From Meandrina meandrites (taxonomy: Eukaryota > Cnidaria > Anthozoa > Scleractinia > Meandrinidae), in contig OY855905.1 of assembly GCA_963693305.1 (NCBI GenBank), positions 3,459,701-3,523,700 on the forward strand: a DNA stretch of 64,000 nucleotides, given 5' to 3'. The position numbers and the translations under genes are program-made. Shown piece by piece: positions 1 through 11,076 of the stretch (its first letter is position 1; each line of letters opens with the position of its first letter). The notes under the pieces were generated by a model, which was not told the origin of the DNA, made no database searches, and saw only the letters and a program-made list of their open reading frames with translations.

Positions 1-978
1 AAAATTAATTGAGCTGAACTAAAAGTGAGCTCAGGCAGAGCCGGTCACGTTCACTGAAGTGATGGATAAAAGACTGTTGAAAGCTACACTGAAAGGAAAA
101 AGAGATTGATCTTCGCTGATAGTTCATATAATGTAAGAATATCGGTGGTGTTAGAGTAAACTTACAACAAAACTGGTGTGTTCATTTTCGATATTATTGT
201 GCTGGTTTCAAAGCTTCACCCTGCAGAATTTACAAGCCAATTGCAAGGGGTGAAAATTTGATCATACAGTAGTACCACTTTAAAGTTTAAAGCTCTCCGA
301 AACACCAACACATACCTTATCAAACTACACCCTCATATTCATCATTTTGAAATCAGTACTCTAGAAAAATAATTTAATGCTGCCTGCACGATTTGGGCAG
401 GCGACCTTCTGATTGGTGGAAATCAATAATAGTCAAGCCACGTGTGCACTAAAAACCCTGATAAACAGAAACTTAATTTTAGTTTTCTCTTTCTGGCATG
501 ATATAACAGCTTCAAAATTGGAGCACTGTCAAATGATAATCTTTATAAATCTATGTGGGTGATAATTATACCTACAGCAATCAATTGTAAAAAGAAAATG
601 AAGAAAACCTATGGCTAGCACTGTATAGGGATATTATTGTATTGTAGGTCAACCTTAACTAGTGTTGTACTTGTAAGTATTGCAAGTAGTGTTAGCCAAT
701 CTTTTAATTAATTAATACAATGTAACTTGCTGTAGTGTAAGTAATGTAAGTAATTGAACTATACAGTAAGTAGGTTTTTATTTCTTTCCTGTGTTTTGCA
801 ATTATTAAAAAAGGGCATTAGGAGTGTTCAAAAGTAATTTTTAAGTCATCTCTGGGGACTCAGTTAGAGAAATGGATTACATGTGCAGTGAGATGTTTTA
901 AATTGTATACAATAATGTTACTGTGCTATGAGTACATTTTTAGTACCGGTAATTAATTTTTTCACTTATTGCTCAACT
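1..978. other. non-coding flank, nothing recognised
   Basis: AT-rich sequence with no convincing coding exon on either strand. It lies downstream of the minus-strand gene that starts at 2400, so it may hold a 3' intron or UTR of that gene: a good splice-donor-like GTAAGT sits in the last codons of that open frame near 1013. Confidence 0.4.
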
Positions 979-2400
979 TTAAGCAGAATCTGTCTTACAT
1001 GTAAGCAACTTACTTTGAAAATAAGCAAAGCACACAACCAAATTCTTCTCATTGCATTTTACCACTGCATGGCGAGGGCTTACCATTCCCCTTCCTTGCT
1101 CCTCCACATGCTTTAAAGTGGTCAACACATTAGGGTCAGCGTAACGTACTTGGGATAAAAGACGTTCAAATGCAGTTTTATCAGGGAAAATGATTGCATA
1201 GTCAACACCTTGACGTAATTTTGCATCCTTCATGCAATTAAAATAGTCCCTTTGAACTGCTCTCTTCCTAACAAATGCACTTAAAAATTCCTTTCTGGAC
1301 AGGAGCTTTTCATCCTTCTCCCACTTTCGACCAAGGTCCTGTATCCGCAAGGGATGAGCTTTTCCTGAGTCGAACACGTACTTTAAAGGTACAAGAACCA
1401 CTGGCGATCCATCACCGCACTTCAAAAGAGTGTACTCCTGTTCAAGTTTTTCTGCAGTGTAGTACTTCTCCAGCTTTTTCTTTAGTTTTGATAGAATTTC
1501 TGCAGGCATTGACTGGGTTGCCTCTCTAATGATATCCAGTGTTGATTTATTTACAGTCTTGACAAGTGACTGTGGGTCCTTTCCTTGAGCCTCATGATGT
1601 TTTGTAATTTCTTGAACTTTCCGTTGGGTGTAGTTCAGCAAGTATGGCAATGTCCAAAAGGAAAGGAAGTCAGAAATCTTATTTGACCCAATCCTCCCTT
1701 TGGATTCAATCTCTTCCTCTTCAGCCATTGCTGGCTGTTCAGCAGTCTTTTTACATGTGTCTCCATGACTATTGGATTCATGCTCCACAAGCGACTCCTC
1801 CATCTCTGATTCAAAACTATCTGATTTGCTTTTTTTCTTTTGGCTCCCATTTTCAGAGTTAATGATCAATATTGACATACACAATATGCGTGATCCCTTC
1901 TGAGGAATAAGAAGTCCACTATGAGGTGAATAAACTGTGTCATCATAGCCTTGATTGGCACAATCAACCTCCATGGCCTCTGTTCCTTCTTCTTCTTGAG
2001 CGTCATCAGCATCACTTGCCTGATCATGTTCCTGCGGCTTAACAGCAGATAAATCCAGTATTTTGAGCCAAGTCTCAGCATCTTTTTTACTTAGTGCCAT
2101 CTTGCCCTCCTTGTTGGCAGAGTTCTTGCCATACCCCATGTGTAGACAGGTAATCTCAGGCACTTGAAAAAATGTAGAGTCTTTTGACTTTAAAATATCC
2201 TTGGTCACAAGACTCAGGACTTTCTTGGCCCCCATTTCCAAAAACCCTCCATGTCTCAATTCATAATCTTTAAGAAGTATAGTGGGAGACATGAATACAC
2301 GATTTTCACACTCATTTCTGTCATACTGATACAAAGGCTCCAGCCCATACTTTTCCCTCAAATCTTTCTCGTCTACACCTGTTATTTCTGATAATGACAT
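979..2400 (-). CDS. uncharacterised 473-aa protein, single long open exon
   Basis: I do not recognise the family. The frame is open for 473 codons from an ATG at 2400, with an in-frame TGA five codons upstream, so the start is plausible. The first ~110 residues are globular and lysine/aspartate rich. An acidic low-complexity stretch (about 125-145) and a second acidic patch (about 225-235, AEEEEIESKG) flank a hydrophilic linker. The C-terminal half (about 240-460) looks helical and charged, with a Lys-rich coiled-coil-like segment around 290-315. No signal peptide or membrane span is evident. In the last codons the sequence reads CAAA|GTAAGT, a good splice donor, so the final ~11 residues may be intron read-through and the gene may continue below 1013. 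It could be a lineage-specific gene or a domesticated transposon protein. The length of the open frame makes coding status likely. Confidence 0.6.
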   Translation of the reverse strand: MSLSEITGVDEKDLREKYGLEPLYQYDRNECENRVFMSPTILLKDYELRHGGFLEMGAKKVLSLVTKDILKSKDSTFFQVPEITCLHMGYGKNSANKEGKMALSKKDAETWLKILDLSAVKPQEHDQASDADDAQEEEGTEAMEVDCANQGYDDTVYSPHSGLLIPQKGSRILCMSILIINSENGSQKKKSKSDSFESEMEESLVEHESNSHGDTCKKTAEQPAMAEEEEIESKGRIGSNKISDFLSFWTLPYLLNYTQRKVQEITKHHEAQGKDPQSLVKTVNKSTLDIIREATQSMPAEILSKLKKKLEKYYTAEKLEQEYTLLKCGDGSPVVLVPLKYVFDSGKAHPLRIQDLGRKWEKDEKLLSRKEFLSAFVRKRAVQRDYFNCMKDAKLRQGVDYAIIFPDKTAFERLLSQVRYADPNVLTTLKHVEEQGRGMVSPRHAVVKCNEKNLVVCFAYFQSKLLTCKTDSA

Positions 2401-3311
2401 TCTGAAGATCAGTCAGTAGGAATATTGTGTTGGCTCCACTTTGGGATGACTTTGCTTTACAGAACAACTGGAATTCACTTCACAGAATTCTGCTGGAACA
2501 AACAACAATCTGAATTTAAGTGTCATTCTGATAAAGATACATATTATAGAGACCATAGCCATGTCACCTCACTTCTGAGATGGCACAGAGAAAACCAGAC
2601 TAGAACATGAGGGTTCTATCAGCCATTTGGTAGAGCTGAATGATGTGGCTATTATCTTTATCATGTCTTAAATACATAAAACACTTTTATTCCTTTTGAC
2701 ATTTATACAGAATAAAACTACAAAGGAGTTAGGGTAAGACAGCGCTGAACATATTTCGAACCCTGTATAGAACCCCCATGTGGAATCCTGACGCATGCGC
2801 ATATCAAAACACCACTGACTACCAAGGGAATGCAGGTGCTCTTAATTGTTAACTCCGTTAAATTGCATTTAACCGCATCAAACAGAAGATTATTGGTGTC
2901 ATGCTGTGTGCCACAAAGGTCTAAGAAAACGCAGCAGATTTTATAATAAATTTTATTAAACGCTAATTTTTTTACATTATTATGCTCATAAATTGTGATG
3001 GAGGATTTTGAAAGACATTAAAACTGCTGTGCAAATGTTACAATGGCAGCTGGCAGCTCAAAGCTGCTGTAAAACGCAACAAATGTGCCGATTCATAAAA
3101 GCAATCGCACTGGTACATATAAATGTTTCTAAACGCACATAAAACTACAGACAGAAGGAGACAACTTTTCTCTTATTAAGTTATCCAGATGTACTCACAA
3201 ACGAAATCAATATACTTTGTAACAATAACGTCCAACTCAGCAAAGCCACTGGGAGCTGCAGACTTTTTTTCTCGTGTGCTAAGTCACATAGAAAAAAACT
3301 GCTATTTTATT
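2401..3311. other. intergenic region upstream of the 979-2400 gene
   Basis: No coding exon or RNA gene recognised. It should contain the 5' UTR and promoter of the minus-strand gene, but no clear TATA element or splice pair can be assigned. Confidence 0.35.
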
Positions 3312-3315
3312 TGTT

Positions 3316-3390
3316 TACGTGTGCGCTTATTACGCGTAAAATTTTGCGCAGTAAAGATGTGCAATGCAATACAGGGGAATGATCTTAAAC
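3316..3390. mobile_element. truncated relative of the TTAA-type MITE
   Basis: The segment with GCGCAGTAAAG, TGTGCAATGCAATAC and a terminal GATCTTAA resembles the end of the better copies at 9250-9903 and 25977-26259. Only one end is recognisable. Confidence 0.4.
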
Positions 3391-3437
3391 ATGTGTATAT
3401 TGGCACTGATTTTAATTTTCAGTTTTATTTTAAGAGT

Positions 3438-3797
3438 CAAGGCTGTGCTCTAGCAGTGCCCAGGAAACTGAGGCACCTAACGCTTGGCCTCGGGCTCCTA
3501 AGGAAAATTACTGGGGGCCCAGCTGAGCACTTTGGTCGAAGTATACACTGTAGTGTGCAGTTAAAATAATAATAAAAAAGTCAGCATACTTACTAATACT
3601 TGCCTCACTTGCTTTAATAATAAAAATAACTTAATCAATCAATCAATCAGTTGATCTTTAATCATTAACTAATTAATCAATTAATTTTAAAAATTGATTA
3701 ATCAATTTGGGCAACCACATTTGAGGTCTGGGCACCCCAGCAGGAATGTTTAGAAGCCCAAAGGGCTCCCTGGAATTTTCCTTAGAGCACAGCTTTG
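3438..3797. mobile_element. short inverted-repeat element (hAT-like MITE)
   Basis: The ends are inverted: CAAGGCTGTGCTCTA at the left and TAGAGCACAGCTTTG at the right. AAGAGT occurs directly outside both ends (3432-3437 and 3798-3803), as expected of a target-site duplication. The CAARG-type end is usual for hAT elements, although their duplication is normally 8 bp, so the superfamily is tentative. No coding capacity; an AATC/ATTA simple-sequence stretch lies inside at about 3630-3710. Confidence 0.55.
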
Positions 3798-3999
3798 AAG
3801 AGTATTTCCTAATCTGGACATGTGACTATCTGAAGGAAGTCTGGTCTCCATAATAAATTATGACTGATAGAAACCTTTCTTAGCAACAAATTCATACAGT
3901 TTTTATCGTTGGTGACTTCATGGACTTATCATTTAGACTTATGAGTAGCTCTGGTCTGAAGACAAACGAGTTTCGGTCACTCGATGTGATGTATAAGAC

Positions 4000-5530
4000 C
4001 TGGTTTGTGGGCGTTACTAAACACCGGAACGGAACGGAATGACCGGAATGAACCGGAATGAGCCGGAATGGACCGGAATGATACCGGAATGGATGGAATG
4101 AGACCGGAATGAGAGCGGAATGGACCGGAATGGACCGGAATGAATCAGAATAAACCGGAATAAGCCGGAATGGACCGGAATTAGATTTATTTTATAAAAC
4201 TCACTGATGTCAGCGACTGGTTTTCAAAAACATTTCTTTTTATAAAAAAACGAGTTTCTGAAAGCTGACTTTCAGTCATTGACCGTTCAAATAATTGTTA
4301 TTTTTTACATTTTTTTTTTCAAAATAAAACGTTGAGGTAAAGAAACTTAGTTCGTCACAGGACGATGGCCATGGTTTTCAGTTATAATACAACAATATTG
4401 TCGAGTTTTTGTCCAAGTAGTCATGAAGGGTCACATGATTAGCGGTTGTCTAGCTAATGTGCACGTTCGGTAGTTGTTTAATCAAAGGCATTCTAGGTGT
4501 TGGTCTTTTCTGCTTTCCAGTAATCGTCTTGTTGTACACCCCAGAAGGTAACGCACGTATGCATAAGAGACCAAAGTTACTAGTTATAACCATGATTACC
4601 ATAAACTTGTTGCCAGGAATAATAAGATAACGAATTATTCCTTTTGTTATTACTATAAACTATTGAGCTTACTTGACAAGGAAAATACGCGCTGATAGTA
4701 CAACTTAGGAGTTGGAATTACATTTTGGATCACAAATGTCTCTACCTAGCGTCGCAGCTCGAACATGTGAAAATGATAAACTATTACCACGAATAAATCA
4801 CTTGTCTGTACTCAAACATAGTACACGTATGTTGTCAAGGAAACTCATCGATAGCGTTTTTGAAACTGAAGGTGTTAAGTGCAACAACATTTCGATCGTA
4901 TCTCGTAGTGTAAAAAAGGCAAACTGTTCCATCCAAACACAAGTTGAAATGTTGGAAATGTAATGGATTATATTCATTCCATGTGCGACTCTAGGTGCGA
5001 CTCGAATTATTTAGTTTTTTTAGTTCAGCTAAAGAATAAGCGATTATATAGAATCAATTTATATTGTGCGTCACACTTTCAACATATCCATACCCACCCG
5101 GAACACTTCTCTTACTGAAATGGCTGCTTTCCAATGGAACGGGTACTCAAAATAATCAGGAATATCATTGCCAATGCGACTTCATCCCTCCCAACCCACA
5201 ACAAAGGAACTTTAAAACAAGCACACGGAGAAATGTTTTTTGAAAACCAGTCGTTCACATGAGCGTGTTTTGTAAAATGAATCTCATTCCGGTCCATTCC
5301 GGTCTCATTCCGATCCATTTCGGTATCATTCCGGTATCATTCTGATCCATTCCGGCTTATTCCGGTTTATTCCGGTTCATTCCGTTCCGTTCCGGTCCAT
5401 TCCGGTCCATTCCTGTCTCATTTCGGTCTCATTCCGTCCATTCCGGTATCATTCCGGTCCATTCCGGCTCATTCCGGTTCATTCCGGTCATTCCGTTCCG
5501 TTCCGGTGTTTAGTAACGCCCCTGGTTTGT
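4000..5530. mobile_element. 1.5 kb fold-back element with 9-bp target duplication (MULE-like)
   Basis: The element proper is 4009-5521. Both ends carry GGGCGTTACTAAACACCGG in inverted orientation, followed by arrays of a degenerate ACCGGAATGG unit, then ~70 bp of further inverted similarity (around CGACTGGTTTTCAAAAA). Each inverted arm is about 230-290 bp. CTGGTTTGT (9 bp) is present at 4000-4008 and 5522-5530. Long inverted ends and a 9-bp duplication are typical of Mutator-like elements. The interior (about 4250-5230) has no recognisable transposase; an 83-codon open frame at 4712-4963 has no known similarity. Non-autonomous. Confidence 0.75.
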
Positions 5531-5570
5531 TATGACCGCGCAGTCTACGTATGAAACAACATAAATGAAT

Positions 5571-5612
5571 TTGGTGGTAGGCGAGTGCTCTCACCACTGC
5601 GCCATCCCTGCC
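5571..5612 (-). mobile_element. tRNA-derived SINE fragment (head only)
   Basis: On the minus strand this reads GGGATGGCGCAGTGGTGAGAGCACTCGCC, written here in overlapping blocks GGGATGGCGCAGTGG and GAGAGCACTCGCC. That is a tRNA-like 5' half with an A-box-like segment. The remainder of the SINE is missing or too diverged to see. Confidence 0.5.
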
Positions 5613-6484
5613 CGATCCTCGTCTTCTAATTCTTCTATCTCTTATTCTTTCGCCTGCTAATTCGCTGATAACTTAGCTCCAGAACTTGACTTCCTTTGGA
5701 TTCGAAGTAGAGACAATATAAAAAAATTGAACGCATGAAATTTGCATGCTGAGTGTCGATTTCGCATGTTCGCGCGGCATGTCGCAGAATGTTTTCTAAT
5801 CAAACTCAAAGTGTAAACACCACCGTTTTTCCTTACTAAAATAGATCAGTATTCGGAATCTGTCGGCAAAAATACTTTTCTGTTACAGGTATAACCTTAA
5901 AATATTATCAAGATAAGTGGAAAACGTCTCTTCCAGCGGAAGAGGCTTGCGAGCGAACAGGAGTTAAGCCAAGCTCAAATCAAGCGCGACGGTTTCTCCC
6001 GGGCGGTTTCTTAGATCTCCAAACAAGACTTAATCATGCCACCATACAGTAAGCTTTTATAACAAATCTATCGTTGCTCATACCTTTCTATTCGTGTTAT
6101 TGGCGAAAATCATCCCATTCCATTCTGGCTAAGCAGCACAAACTGTCGTGCATAAAATGGCGCCAAATTTGGTGTATCCCATGAGCCTCTGGTTTTTTAA
6201 AATAGGTCTGCAATGCGTGCACATGTGCCCAGTACTATTCTATTCTATTCTATTCAGTACTGTTCTAAACGAGCAGGGGACTGGGTACGAACATTTGTTT
6301 TTCTTCGTGCGAATATTCAATATCGATTGAATTGAAAACGGGGCACGTCATCTGAAAGAGCATCCAAAAATAAGTAAATTCACCAAATTTGATGGTTATT
6401 GGTTTAAACACAAAGGCATGGTACACTTTTAAAATAAGAGAGCTTAGTATGGATTGGAGGACCACAAAGATAGTTCTCAACATA
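5613..6484. other. unassigned sequence between repeats
   Basis: No gene found. There is a short TTCTATTCTA microsatellite near 6237-6255. The segment near 6153-6175 resembles part of the left arm of the adjacent palindrome, suggesting a diverged repeat. Confidence 0.3.
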
Positions 6485-7029
6485 GGGAGCCCGCGCGCTT
6501 ATTTGTGGGCAGTTGTAAGCTGTACTGTATGTTAATTTCATTTAACCTTCGAACGTAAATAAAAAGAAATAAATTAACTTACCTGTTGTCTCCTTCAATC
6601 TGTTGTAAAGCCAAAATGGGATACATTTCAAGTTGGGATGCATTTTGGCGCCGCGATCGTGCGTTTTCTTTGATATATTTGAAACACTACTTCGATCGAC
6701 CGTTGCACAATGTTGCTCTGTGATGTGGCTATCGCGTTTCATCATTATCTCAGTGCAACGTCACACGGCTTATTAACGCCTACCGTTACATTCAAACTGT
6801 TAATAAATTAATAACCAACGGTGAAACACGAGACGCTAATGAGAGCCGCATGACCTTTGACGTTGCACTGAGATAATGATGAAACGCGATAGCCACATCA
6901 CAGAGCAACATTGTGCAACAGGAGACAACAGGTAAGTTAATTTATTTCTTTTTATTTACGTTCGAAGGTTAAATGAAATTAACATACAGTACAGCTTACA
7001 ACTGCCCACAAATAAGCGCGCGGGCTCCC
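6485..7029. repeat. head-to-head palindrome with unequal arms
   Basis: The left arm (about 6485-6777) and right arm (about 6848-7029) are nearly identical in inverted orientation, from GGGAGCCCGCGCGCTT to GCGCGCGGGCTCCC. The left arm has ~105 bp extra (about 6594-6700). Read outward, each arm has an ATGATGAAACGCGATAGC-type start followed by CAACAG|GTAAGT, a strong splice donor. In the left arm (minus strand) an open frame runs from 6745 to that donor. Confidence 0.7.
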
Positions 7030-8269
7030 ATAGGCCCAACTGGAATTCTTTCATGGGGGGACCATTTTTGAACCCAGGGGGAGGGGATGGGTATCATTTT
7101 AGCTTTATGGCGAAATTAACTGCATTCTTTAAGTTAGAAGCACCACATTTGGCACAGTGATCAATTTCAGATATAGGCCAAACCGGAATTCTTTCAGGGG
7201 GGACATCTTTTAGACTGAAGGGGAGGGGGTTGGTATCATTTAAGTTTTATGGCGAAATTGACTGCACCCTTTACGTTAGAAGCACCAAATTTGGCACAGT
7301 GATAGTACACGATGAGGCTGATCAATTTCAGATAGAGGCCCATTCGGGGGACACCTTTTTGGATCCAAAGGGAGGTAATGGGAAGCATTTGAAGTTCATC
7401 GCAAAATTTGCGTGCATTTTGGTACAAGCACCAAATTTGGCAGTCATAGTATTCAATGAGCTGATTACTTTCATCTATGGCTCCATCCGGAATTCTTTCA
7501 GCAGGATCCTCTAGGAACCAGGGGGGTCTCCTTTTAAGCTTCGTGGTTTAATTATATGGGCCATTTCAGTTAAAAGCACCATTTTTGAAAAATTATTGTA
7601 TTTGATTAATTTTATCTGCTGGTTCATCTGTAATACCTAAAGGGTGGGAAGGAGAAGGCACGTTTTGCCGACAATGGCACTGGGCTACGATTAGCTTAGC
7701 CCCTTTGATCCCTGGGAGATCCCTGGAAGAGGAGGAGCACATTTTGAACAAAATGGTAAAAGGAATGTGCATGTCAGCATAAAAGGACCAAATTTGGCTC
7801 GATTATAGGAATCAAATAGCTCGACAATTTTAGCCTGGGCTCTTCTGGAATTGCAGAGGGACACCTATTTTATGTAGGGGGATAGGGTGGGTATTCGACG
7901 TTTCTTCATTAGAATGAACTGAACACAACAACGTCCATGTCGACTGATCTTACCATCAGTTCTCAAAATCTTGTTAGATTCTGCTTTCAAAAACACTCTC
8001 CCTATTTGCTTGGTAGTCTTACATCTGCTTCAACGCTTCAGGGAATTCCTGCCCTGTGCCTTCAACGAGTTGGGGCCTTTATTAACTATGCTGAAGGTAT
8101 ATGCCCAATATGACGTTAGGACTTTGCATCTGTAATCGTCAAAGGTGAACCTGAGTAACGTCTAACAACACAAAACTGTCCCTGGATGATCAGGCCAACT
8201 CCATCTAAAACAAAGGGGAACAAATTGCGGCTTCACAAGGTTATCAGGCTCTTTCAGCATCCACATACG

Positions 8270-8458
8270 TAGGAAAGGTTTTCCCTTGTGCTCATGAAAA
8301 TACAGACGTTAGACTACTTCTGCATGCACCAGGCAGTGTTAACCAAGGCTTCAACAAGTTCAGGGTGAGAACAGAGGATTTGAATGTCGCTGTGTTAGCT
8401 GTTTCGACTTCTATACTAGCGCACAAAATTATTACAACCCTTGCGAACAAAACATCTT
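8270..8458 (+). pseudogene. relic of transposon-encoded protein
   Basis: The frame AHENTDVRLLLHA-PGSVNQGFNKFRVRTEDLNV-AVLAVST is readable before a stop near 8458. It lies inside the 7031-10764 element. The function of this protein family is unknown to me; the resemblance is from memory of a motif common in transposon-derived cnidarian proteins. Confidence 0.4.
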
Positions 8459-9245
8459 GAGCATGTCTAATCTAGATTTACCAGCTATGACTTGACCTCA
8501 CTTTCCAGTAGCAGCAGCACATAGGCACTACCTTGGCAGCCTGGCTGGGATATGACTGCTGCATTTACATCATTGAGTAAGAGCTCAACAGAACTGGGCG
8601 TAAAAAACGCTATACTGGTGCTGAAGCAATTTGTTGTCATTAAGTAAGATAGAGCAATTGCTGGCGAGAGTATTGGCAAAGCTAGAAAGGTTCTGTTTGC
8701 GCAGAAAGAAAGAACGCCTCAGGATATCCTCCAACAAGCGATGAGCTACACACTTAGAGAGTTTTATGTTGGGTTCAGTGTTTTTTTATTTATCCAAACT
8801 GCCATATCCTGGAGAGCGGGGATGCTTCTGATCTCAATCAGTCTTATAGAAGACGATGTTGACAGCCTTACCAGAGGCATCAAAGGTTTTCCAGTAACTC
8901 CTGATAAGCAGATACAGTGTGAAAAAGGATGTGCGGTACATTGCAACTACAACTGTTAAATACTCAGGTAAAATGCTCAGGTCTTAATATTTTCGTGCTC
9001 AACTGGTATATTAATATTTAAGTTTATCCACGGCGTGACGAGGTCAAATGATGCCCCTAGTAATTCCGGATCTATATCTCCATAATCTGAGATTATTTAA
9101 CTTTTAGCTACTAGCGCTATTTTCTAAACCTTGCGTGCATATCCATTATGCCATTTTACTCGAAAGATTCTCAAATATCTCCCAGGACCAAAATATACAT
9201 CCCCCTGAAAGGATACCACAAAGCCCAATTGTTGAAATTGAACAT

Positions 9246-9907
9246 TTAAGGTGATTCCACTGTATTGCATTGCGCATCCTTGCTGCGCATAACTTTTCGC
9301 GTCATTTAGCGCGCGCATAATCGCGTGCCACAAGCGCGCGCACACAGCATTACGCGATTTCCTTCAGGTTAAGCTCGGCAGAGAAATAAATAGTTATTTT
9401 CTTCTTAACGAGCACGGTGACCCCCATTTTTTAATGCATTAATTTAATTGACATACGGTTGGCTACAATATATCGCCATTTAAAGAAAAGTTAAATACTC
9501 TACTTTGAGATATTTTAATTTGAATGCTTTAAAAAGCACGTAAATAGGTAGTGCTGCTTACGTGCGCACACAGCAAAATCTTTAATTTCTTCCATAATCT
9601 CAATTCCAGTTCAATTAAAATAGTTGGTTATGTAAGATTAAAGTCTGTTTTGTCGAACTGCTTCGATATTTTAATGCAAGAAATGGTTTTTGCTAGAAAT
9701 GATAGTTCACTTTTCGGATTTCCAGGGTTACTAATATAAGCCTCGTGGGTCATATATTTATCATAATAGCCATCCAGGTTACACAAAAACGAGCACGGTG
9801 ACCCCCATTTTTTATTGCATTTTTGTAATACTCATAATATAGATATGAACTGGACCAAGTCTTAGAAAATTCTAAAGACTCCTTCTTTTTCAGTGGAATC
9901 ACCTTAA
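9246..9907. mobile_element. TTAA-flanked MITE, copy A (piggyBac-like)
   Basis: The element 9250-9903 has inverted ends GGTGATTCCACTG / CAGTGGAATCACC directly flanked by TTAA on both sides, the target duplication of piggyBac-type elements. Compared with copy B (25977-26259) it carries ~370 bp more: the block ACGAGCACGGTGACCCCCA occurs twice (about 9409 and 9789), bracketing the extra sequence. It is inserted within the larger 7031-10764 element. Confidence 0.7.
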
Positions 9908-11076
9908 CAAGAATTTTGCCAATTTTGTTAACTCAAACGGCGCAATAAATTCACCATAAAGCTCAAAAGGTAACCATCCCTTCCACCTTGGCCCAAAGAG
10001 ATCCCTGTAAAAGTATTTTGGATTGGTCCATAGATAATATTCGGATCATCTGGTCAAATACTAAAATCGTGCCAAAAATGGTGCTAACTCAAATGGCCAA
10101 TTGGACTGTGAGTGGGTTCCACCACTCTCCTTGAGTCCATAAATGAGCTACCTATTTGCTCATCAAATACGATAATCGTGCCAAAAATGGTGCTTACAAC
10201 CCAAAGGTCTCAGTAATTTCACCATTAAAGGCAAATGCTACCCACACCCTCTCCTTGATACAAAAGAAGTGTCCCCCTGGAAAAATGTTCGAATGAGCCA
10301 AACAGCCGGAATTGATCAGCTCATCGAATACTATCACTGTGCCAAATTTGGTGCTTCTAACCCGAAGGATGCAGTCAATTTTGCAATAAACTTCAAATGC
10401 TACCCAACCCCCTCTCCCCTGGGTCCAAAAATGTGCCTCCCCCCTGAAAGAATTCCGAATGGGCCTCTATCTGAAATTGATCAGCCTCATCGAGTACTAT
10501 CACTGTGCCAAATTTGGTGCTTCTAACGTAAAGGGTGCAGTCAATTTCGCCATAAAACTTAAATGATACCAACCCCCTCCCCTTGAGTCTAAAAGATGCC
10601 CCCCTGAAAGAATTCCGGTTGGGCCTATATCTGAAATTGATCAGCTCATCGAGTACTATCACTGTGCCAAATTTGGTGCTTCTAACTTAAAGGATGCAGT
10701 AAATTTCGCGATAAAGCTAAATGATACCCACCCCTCCCCCTGGGTTCAAAAGTGGTCCCCCCCTGGGTTGGTGTTCGAGTGTGTCACTTGTTCTTTTCGC
10801 CTATTATCCAATTTGATCACAAGTACAATCACCTAGACTCCTGAATCGCTCGCATTTGTTCTCGCTTGCTGGTACTGCTCATTTACAAACATGCCTAAGG
10901 CTAGCCTCTTTTGAACAGTGGTTCAAAATCTCCAATATAGCGCTATTTTGATGTATCAAATTTTACCTCAGCTGCTTACCCAGATCGACGAGACCAAATA
11001 AAATAGCGCAGTTTCTTTGAAGTGCCGGAATCATCTTCGCAGAATTCAACAAGCTTTTAAAAGCAGGCCCCTTCTT

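Larger units (their letters stand above)
7031..10764. mobile_element. decayed 3.7 kb transposon with tandem-array ends
   Basis: The left end (7031-about 7870) is made of diverged ~150-bp units containing GAATTCTTTCAGGGGGG, a GAAATTGACTGCA block and GCACCAAATTTGGCACAG. The right end (about 9910-10764) is the same array inverted. Between them, on the plus strand, 8270-8450 encodes a decayed protein segment (AHENTDVRLLLHA then VAVLAVSTSILAHKI). It resembles the (E)EADTRxLLHA region of uncharacterised transposon-linked proteins common in cnidarian genomes (recalled, not searched). Around 8700-8950 there is a frameshifted Cys-rich tail. Stops and frameshifts show the protein is dead. A TTAA-type MITE is nested at 9250-9903. 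Confidence 0.6.

Noticed and set aside
4712..4963. 83-aa gene inside the fold-back element
   Set aside because: No motif or splice context; kept only as an open frame of the element.
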